Origin: Lepraria neglecta
Lineage: Eukaryota > Ascomycota > Lecanoromycetes > Lecanorales > Stereocaulaceae
Reading direction: 5' to 3'
Length of the DNA stretch: 64,000 nt
NCBI GenBank assembly: GCA_033220425.1
Contig: CM065649.1
Span: forward strand, 1,612,001-1,676,000
Shown here: one piece after another, positions 58,367-64,000 of the stretch
How the letters are laid out: each line of letters starts with the position of its first letter
How positions within the stretch are numbered: the stretch's first letter is position 1
Position numbers and translations under genes: made by a program
Notes under the pieces: generated by a model
The model's input: the letters and a program-made list of their open reading frames with translations, nothing else
Database searches by the model: none
Told to the model about the DNA's origin: nothing

Positions 58367-59920
58367 GCTATGTGTCCTTGTTGATTCGAAATTGAGGTTG
58401 AGGAAATCATGTTTGACATGGAGAGTGCTGCAGTTATTTCTCCGGCTCAGTCACAGAAAAACACCGAAGTCCGGCCGGTGGCAAACAGAATCGTTATTCT
58501 TACATATATGACAGGTCTTGGCATCAAACGTTCCTGACGTTTGAGCGTGACTATCATCCTGTTTTGACTTGATTAGTACTCTCTTTCATCGTTGTTAGTT
58601 CGAGCAGACCCTACATACACCCAAGCATTGATAAAATTTCTATTAAGTATCATCCGTGAGGGCTTTCAGCTGATTAGGATCACGCAGGTGATGCCTGTGG
58701 GAAAGAAAAGCTTACGAGCATTGATGCTTTCGTGCACAACGTTAGAATTACTCTCTACTGAACCCTTTCTAGCCACTCCGCGACAATGCCTCATCATAAA
58801 AAGTACCACCATTCTCCTCAATGACAAGGCACCGCTCGTCCACATCCAGCGCCATGTGAAACCTCCCAAAATCCCTAGGCATTTCCTCCTTGTCTTCAAA
58901 TAACAAGATCAAACACCTTTCAGTTGCTAGCCAATCCACTAAGAGCTCAACCGACTCTTGAGGAGTTCTCTCTCGCTCGCCTACGACGGCACTTGTATAA
59001 TATTCTTCGCTCTCCCATCATTTTGCTTCGATCTTTCTCATATTTGCGCAGAAGACGTCCTTTTCAACAGCATTTGATGGAGCTGGATCTTGCTTTGAGC
59101 CGATTCACGCTCAGAAACTCAAGATCGACAATGTTGGCAGGTTCCTTGATGAGCACACCGCCAGACGAGGGTCAACTAAAGAGTGCGCATCCACCTTTAC
59201 CAAACTCCGAGTGCTTTTTGATGTTGCACTGGTTGACAGGACATGTTTTAAATGCACTTGGCGAGGTCTGTTCGAAAGGAAAGATGGTACCGATGTGGAG
59301 ATATAATGCTTTGATGCTCACGTTCAGTCGTAAAAAATTGATGGAAAACATTGACTTACAGTAATGCAAACTAAGGCGACGACGATGGCTGTCTTGAGGC
59401 TAAATTTTGGGGCCCAGACAACACTCAGGGGATTAGTCAATACATATACTTACACCCCATGTAGACCGATAGTGCACTACTGGTTTTAATGGTCCAAAGC
59501 GTTTGACTTCCAAACTGCACTCTCTTCTCTCTTTGTTCGCCGAACCCGTCCCTTTTACCATGATTCACCTTGCAGCTCTCGATTCCCACTGAGCAGAAAG
59601 TGCCCAGTCTTCTGCTTGTTTTGAGCAGAAAATTCATTATTTCCCACGGCTCACGAGCGTATGTACCTCTAGTTCCACGCTCCCATGTATGAAACATGCT
59701 CGGTATTCCTGCTCCATTCGAGTAGAGAGTTCTTGACTTTGTGTTGTTTTCGAGCACTTCAGATCACACACTATTGAAGACCAGAGACAAGAAAACCTCA
59801 ACGAGGCATAGCGCCTCACGATGAGAGCCCAAAATTACTCGTAAATGCCGTCCCTAACAATGCCGCTTCGCTAAATGCCCAAAATTCCAATGCAATGCAC
59901 CGCGCTATGCAACCAAACCC
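58367..59920. other. 1.5-kb interval between NAR1 and the CDF gene
   Basis: NAR1 promoter on the left. On the minus strand, 59104-58769 reads as one frame with protein-like composition (ESVELLVDWLATERC, RFHMALDVDERCLVIEENG, TFYDEALSRSG) but with one in-frame TGA and no start or splice I can fix; it may be the scrap of a lost gene or an exon of an unrecognised one. The remainder shows nothing. Confidence 0.4.
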
Positions 59921-61347
59921 TCACCCCTCCGCATGCCCCGTAGGTCCCTGGCTAGTATAATCGACGCTCACAAACGCCCGATCCACCTCTCCCAATCCCT
60001 CAAGACAATACTGCAGGGTTTCAGCCACATCATGCGCCCTACTCAACCTGGTGTCTTCCCCCAGCATAATATCCAGCTCCACCCAAACACCATCGCCCGC
60101 ATGATACGCCGTAATCGTCTTATAAGCATCAACCACCGGAGCAAAGCGCCATGCTAGGTATGTCACTTTTTGGAATATTCGGTCATCGACTGCGGAGCCC
60201 GTGAGACGTGCGACGTTTTTGAAACAGGTTTCCGCCCAGTCGTAGATTATGAAGAGAGAGAGGAGAGCGGCGCCGATGGGGTCGAGCCACCAGAGTGAGA
60301 AGGTATGGCCGAGGAGCGGGAAAAGGAGGGAGAGTGTGTTGAAGACTACATCTGTTTTGCAGTCTTGGGCTAGGGCTTGTACTTGGGTTGTTTTTACCTT
60401 TGCGCAGCCGATCCAGATGAATCCCTTTACGCCCACTGTAGCTGCTAATGCACCGATTGCGATGGGAGGCAGTGTGGCTGCTTCCCTCGGGCTCCCAGGT
60501 AATAACTTCGTGACGGATTCTTGCAAGATTTGGAGGAATGAGACGATCATTATTATAGAGAAGACGAGAATACCGAGGGGCTCGAGACGACGTCGCCCAA
60601 CGGGGAATTTGTGCTGGAGACGTCGGATTTTCCAGGCGACTAGTTTGTTGGTTGTCCATATTATCAAAGTGCAGAGCAAATCGAGGGCGGAGTCGACAAG
60701 AGAGGCGATTAGAGAGAGGGAGGAGGAGAAGAAGGCAGCGCATATTTTGGCGATGAGGAGGAGAATGTTGGCTACGACGTTGATCTGTAGAGGATGTCAG
60801 TCTCTATACAACGTTTCCAGCTGCAAGAATTGAGCAAGGGAATCGGGGAAGTAGAATATACATTAATAGCCCACTTCGCCCTCCTCTCCCCCGTCCTCCT
60901 CCTCGCCCTCTCATCCTCCGGTAACAACGGATCAATATTACCACCCGTATTCTTCAACGCCCCACCCACCTCCGCAATCCCATCCCCATCCGCATCTTGC
61001 GGATTCATACTATCCAGCACATCCTCCGCCATGCTCGTCACCAAAGTATCCACCTCCAACCAATCATTAAGTCGTTCATTCTGCGCCTCATAGTAACTTC
61101 TAATTTTCTTATCCTTGATCTGCTTTAATTCCTCTTGACTTTTTCTATAGCTTTCGAATCGCTCTCTATCAACCCCTTCCTTTAACTTGCGCTTCAGCTC
61201 CGCATGAAAATTGTTGTGAAGCGCTAGATTTACGACGTCCTTGAATTGCGGTTTTCTTCGGGTAGCGCTGATGGCGGATTCGAGGTCGTCGGGCTTGTAG
61301 GTGGTGGTGCCATTGTAGCCGTCGTTGGATTGGGTACGGCCGACCAT
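59921..61347 (-). CDS. Cation diffusion facilitator, Mn-type (449 aa)
   Basis: CDF antiporters move divalent metal out of the cytosol in exchange for protons. Exons 61347-60862 and 60784-59921, phase 0 (WAIN|INVVANILLLIAK). The N-terminal 165 residues are cytosolic and charged. Six membrane helices follow. Helix 2 has SLVDSALDLLCT with the DxxxD metal pair, and helix 5 has QDCKTDVVFNTLS with the second DxxxD-like site (D-C-K-T-D). The basic HKFPVGRRRLEPLG loop between helices 2 and 3 is the fungal Mn-CDF signature, and the C-terminal domain includes AYHAGDGVWVELDIML. Absence of a His-rich loop argues against the zinc group. Location could be vacuole, Golgi or ER. Confidence 0.87.
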
Positions 61348-61801
61348 GGTGGGGATTGAGATTTTGATTTTGTGGCGGATTGTCATTGATATTTATGATG
61401 TTGGCTACTGCCGCAAACTTGGCAAAACTTGGTTCTTGCTGTCATTGATCTCCCGTGGAGAATTAAGCTTTTGTGGGGAGATCGTTCCTGAGATTGGGTT
61501 TCGGCCAATCATATCGAAGCTTGGTAGACATAAAAACGCTCCAAGTCTCAAACACCTGGCTTGCCTGAAAACGAGCCATGCAAACCAAATCTACTAACCA
61601 CCCGGTATAGGAGGTAGCTGTTCATGTGAAATATTGGTGAAAAGAGGCACCGTCAGTTATTCTAGGCGGGCATCTAACTTAGCGTAGGATTCATGCCACT
61701 CTAGAAGAACTGACCGTGGCTCTTTCCAAACAACAGGTAAAGTAGCGCCTTCGTTCGCTGCAGCAGTAAACAAGTTGTCTTGTTCATACTGACTGGTCAG
61801 G
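61348..61801. other. Gap between CDF and HET-domain genes
   Basis: 454 bp. CDF promoter; an opposing short frame overlaps the HET gene start and has no motif. Confidence 0.4.
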
Positions 61802-63728
61802 GTGGCCTTCCAGTTTAGGGATGGCAGGAATGGACATAAAGCCGCCATCCAATACCAACCTCTACAAGAAGAAGCCAGTCACATCAGGCTTATGAATCTG
61901 CTCCCAGAAGAACGTGAAACGCCGTTGAAGATTCTTATTGACATCGTGGAATTGGCAGAGGCCGGAAAGCCGATGTATGAGGCACTCTCTTACGCTTGGG
62001 GATCAGCTGAAAACCCCATGAACATCACGGTCGAATATTCAGAGAACGCTACGTAGTCGGTCACCCAGAACCTAGCGTCTGCGTTGTCATACCTCCGCCA
62101 TGAAAATGAGCCAAGAATCCTCTGGAATGACGCCATATGTATAAACCACCAAGATGTCCAAGAGCGCAGCCAGCAAGTCGCGCAAATGGTCGATATCTAC
62201 TCCATGGCCGATCGAATCATCATCTGGCCAGGCCCCGAGCAACACAACAGCACCAAAGCGCTTTCCCTTCTGCACGAACTCAGCTCTGAAATAGAAATGG
62301 ACTGGGCACAAGACGTAATGAAACCTGCGCCAGGGCGTAATCCCTCCCGAGATGCGCCTGAGAATGAATTAGATTGTGATTCAGAGGATTCGCATTGTAT
62401 CGAGTTTCTGCTGCGTTGGCGTTGGTTCCAGAGACTGTGGATTTGGTAAGAAGTGTACATGGCCAGAAAAAATGTATTCCTCCAATGTAGACTCGGAATC
62501 CTTCTATGGAGCCATTTCTGTAAAGCAATCGCCTGTCTGCGCCATAGGAAATGGATCTGCACCAACGCAAAACACGCCTTGAGTCTCCGAAGACTGGTAC
62601 AGAAAGTGTTCAGACTCGTGCAAACCGCTACAGTTAAATCAAAATACAGACTACATTATATATTCACCATAACAAACTTCTACATATACACCGATCCTCG
62701 AGATCGGATATACGCTCTTATGGGACTGCTGGCGAGTGGCAGGCAGGGCAATGTGTTCAAGCTGGATTATTCGAAGAGAACAGCGCAGCTATATCAAGAG
62801 GCCTTTATGTACATGGTCCGACAAGTCGAAAGCCTCAACGTTATAGAAAGATGTATGTTATCCCTCAAGAACCCATCCGGCCCAACCTGGGTACCAAATC
62901 TCAATGCTGCACATCCAATCGGCGATTTCGCCCTCAGCCATGCCAGTGGCGACGCGGCCCCCGAGATGCGTCTCATTCAAGGTCACGAACTTTAAGTTAT
63001 TGGAAGAAAAGTAGCGACAGTAGCATGACCCTTGGTGCATGCTATACCCGACCGGTTCCTCCCACACGAAGATGCAAACTGGGAAGCGATCATAGCGATC
63101 CAAAAAATTGTACCCACCAAGCAGGCCATGGACACGGTCTACGTGGGAGGTGGAACAATGCTCGACGCATGCGTTCGTACACTCTACTGCAACAGCTTCG
63201 CCGGGCAATACTTGGACGAAAATCCCATGCCACGCTTTGAGGAGACACGCGATGTTGTCCGAAATGTAATACTAGCGCCCAACGTCAAGAACAGCTCGTC
63301 AGTACGCGAGTGGTTTAATCTGTGGCCTATCCATTGCGCCAGTACGATTCTGTTCAGGACTCAAGAAGGCTATATTAGACTCGGGTTTGATATGCCCGGA
63401 CCAGGCGACGAAGTCTGCGTACTTCTTGGATATCATTAATTCATACTTCTACGACCTCACATCAGCGGCCGTCGTCAAGTGGTAGGAGGAGCGTACGTGT
63501 ACGGGCTGATGTCTACGGAAGGGGGTCCTCGGTCCGCTGCCAAAAGGCTGGGAAACCAAGCAGTGGTCTGGCGCTGGGGCCTCTGAATGGGTGTATAAGG
63601 ATCCTGAAACGGAGACAATCACACCTGTTGATCCTAGACCCGGTACGCTGCCGGATGGATGGGAGATCTTTCCGCATGAAGGGTGCGAAGATGGTTCAAT
63701 TGAGTGTGGCCACATGAGAAGGGTCTGA
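61802..63728 (+). pseudogene. HET-domain (heterokaryon incompatibility) gene, broken
   Basis: HET domains trigger programmed cell death in hyphae that recognise non-self. Seen in order: YQPLQEEASHIRLMNLLPE, MYEALSYAWGSAEN, ILWNDAICINHQDVQERSQQ, VDIYSMADRIIIWPG and FQRLWIW, which together form the complete HET domain. Later come TDPRDRIYALMGLLA, then the tail: DTVYVGGGTMLDACVRTLYC, RTQEGYIRLGF with GPGDEVCVLLG, QVVGGAYVYGLM and a final WW-like LPKGWE / LPDGWEIFPHEG repeat. About five breaks (stops and frame changes) interrupt it; the two in the HET domain fall where relatives have Gln. No clear ATG remains at the front. The 3' end of the pattern is complete, so this is a nearly full-length fossil of a roughly 640-residue host gene. 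Confidence 0.85.
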
Positions 63729-64000
63729 GTAATGTGTATAGGCATATTGAGAGTGGTGAATGGAGTACGAGACATCCTGGTTTGAGAGCTGAAGCTCTGA
63801 GAAGACGGGGGGTTGAACTGCAGACCATTTTTGCATGTATGAGAGATTTGATAGTAAGGCTGGTGTTGTCTAGTTTTTGCGCTGCACCACTCAGTGGAGG
63901 TGAGACTTCCGTGCTCAGATGGCCAGCGATGTCCTCGGAATTGAAATGAAACAAATCAAACGTCATTGTGGTACCTCCCTCATTCGACAACTGCGATCCA
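63729..64000. other. Window end
   Basis: 272 bp after the HET gene remnant. Nothing recognised. Confidence 0.4.

Noticed and set aside
61657-61848. Minus-strand frame of 63 codons next to the HET gene
   Set aside because: Overlaps the HET N-terminal region on the other strand and lacks any motif.

Overview
The window looks like chromosomal DNA of a filamentous ascomycete (Pezizomycotina, tentatively Dothideomycetes). Genes are dense and on both strands. Almost all introns are 48-75 nt with GT...AG ends and CTNAC-like branch points. The readable proteins are fungal orthologues: SLD3, DIS3, VMA13, MED16, an HST3/HST4 sirtuin, mitochondrial uL10m, RPB12, TIM54, CBK1/COT1, TBCE, PRP11 and NAR1. 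I saw no tRNA, rRNA, CRISPR array, LTR element, virus-like element or other intact transposon.

Layout. 1-2.1 kb: 3' truncated SLD3 (-). 2.3-4.3 kb: an F-box-like ORF (+) and a secreted cysteine-containing protein (-). 6.2-8.5 kb: a six-exon laccase (+). 9.8-13.0 kb: a 1013-aa coiled-coil protein (-). 14.0-15.6 kb: a decayed cytochrome P450 (-). 15.8-28.5 kb is a housekeeping block: DIS3 (-), VMA13 (+), MED16 (-), the sirtuin (+), uL10m (-). 28.5-36.2 kb is an accessory island: a SIR2-like gene with two frame breaks (+), a decayed C-terminal half of a HET-type gene (+), an AT-rich stretch, and an NLR-like N-terminal domain joined straight to ankyrin repeats (-). 36.4-42.2 kb: RPB12 (-), a PLC-like phosphodiesterase (+), a small secreted protein (-), a C-terminal-anchored membrane protein (+) and an interrupted F-box-like gene (+). 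42.6-54.6 kb is a second housekeeping block: TIM54 (-), CBK1 (+), TBCE (-), an unknown gene (-), PRP11 (+), an unknown gene with a 7-nt first coding exon (-) and a SUZ-domain protein (+). 55.2-61.3 kb: an interrupted secreted-protein gene (+), NAR1 (-) with an apparent GC-AG intron, and a cation-diffusion-facilitator transporter (-). 61.8-63.7 kb: a decayed HET-domain gene (+).

How it fits together. The housekeeping genes are in ordinary head-to-head or tail-to-tail pairs and cover DNA replication initiation, RNA decay, transcription, splicing, mitochondrial import and translation, Fe-S assembly, tubulin folding and polar growth. The 28.5-36.2 kb stretch differs: three genes of classes tied to self/non-self recognition or regulated cell death sit side by side between two housekeeping genes, mostly damaged. 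Premature stops in the P450 and the 61.8-kb HET gene mostly fall at positions explained by C-to-T change, as repeat-induced point mutation would give. A roughly 80-bp hairpin repeat occurs twice (28.8 and 49.9 kb), with a paired change in its outer stem.
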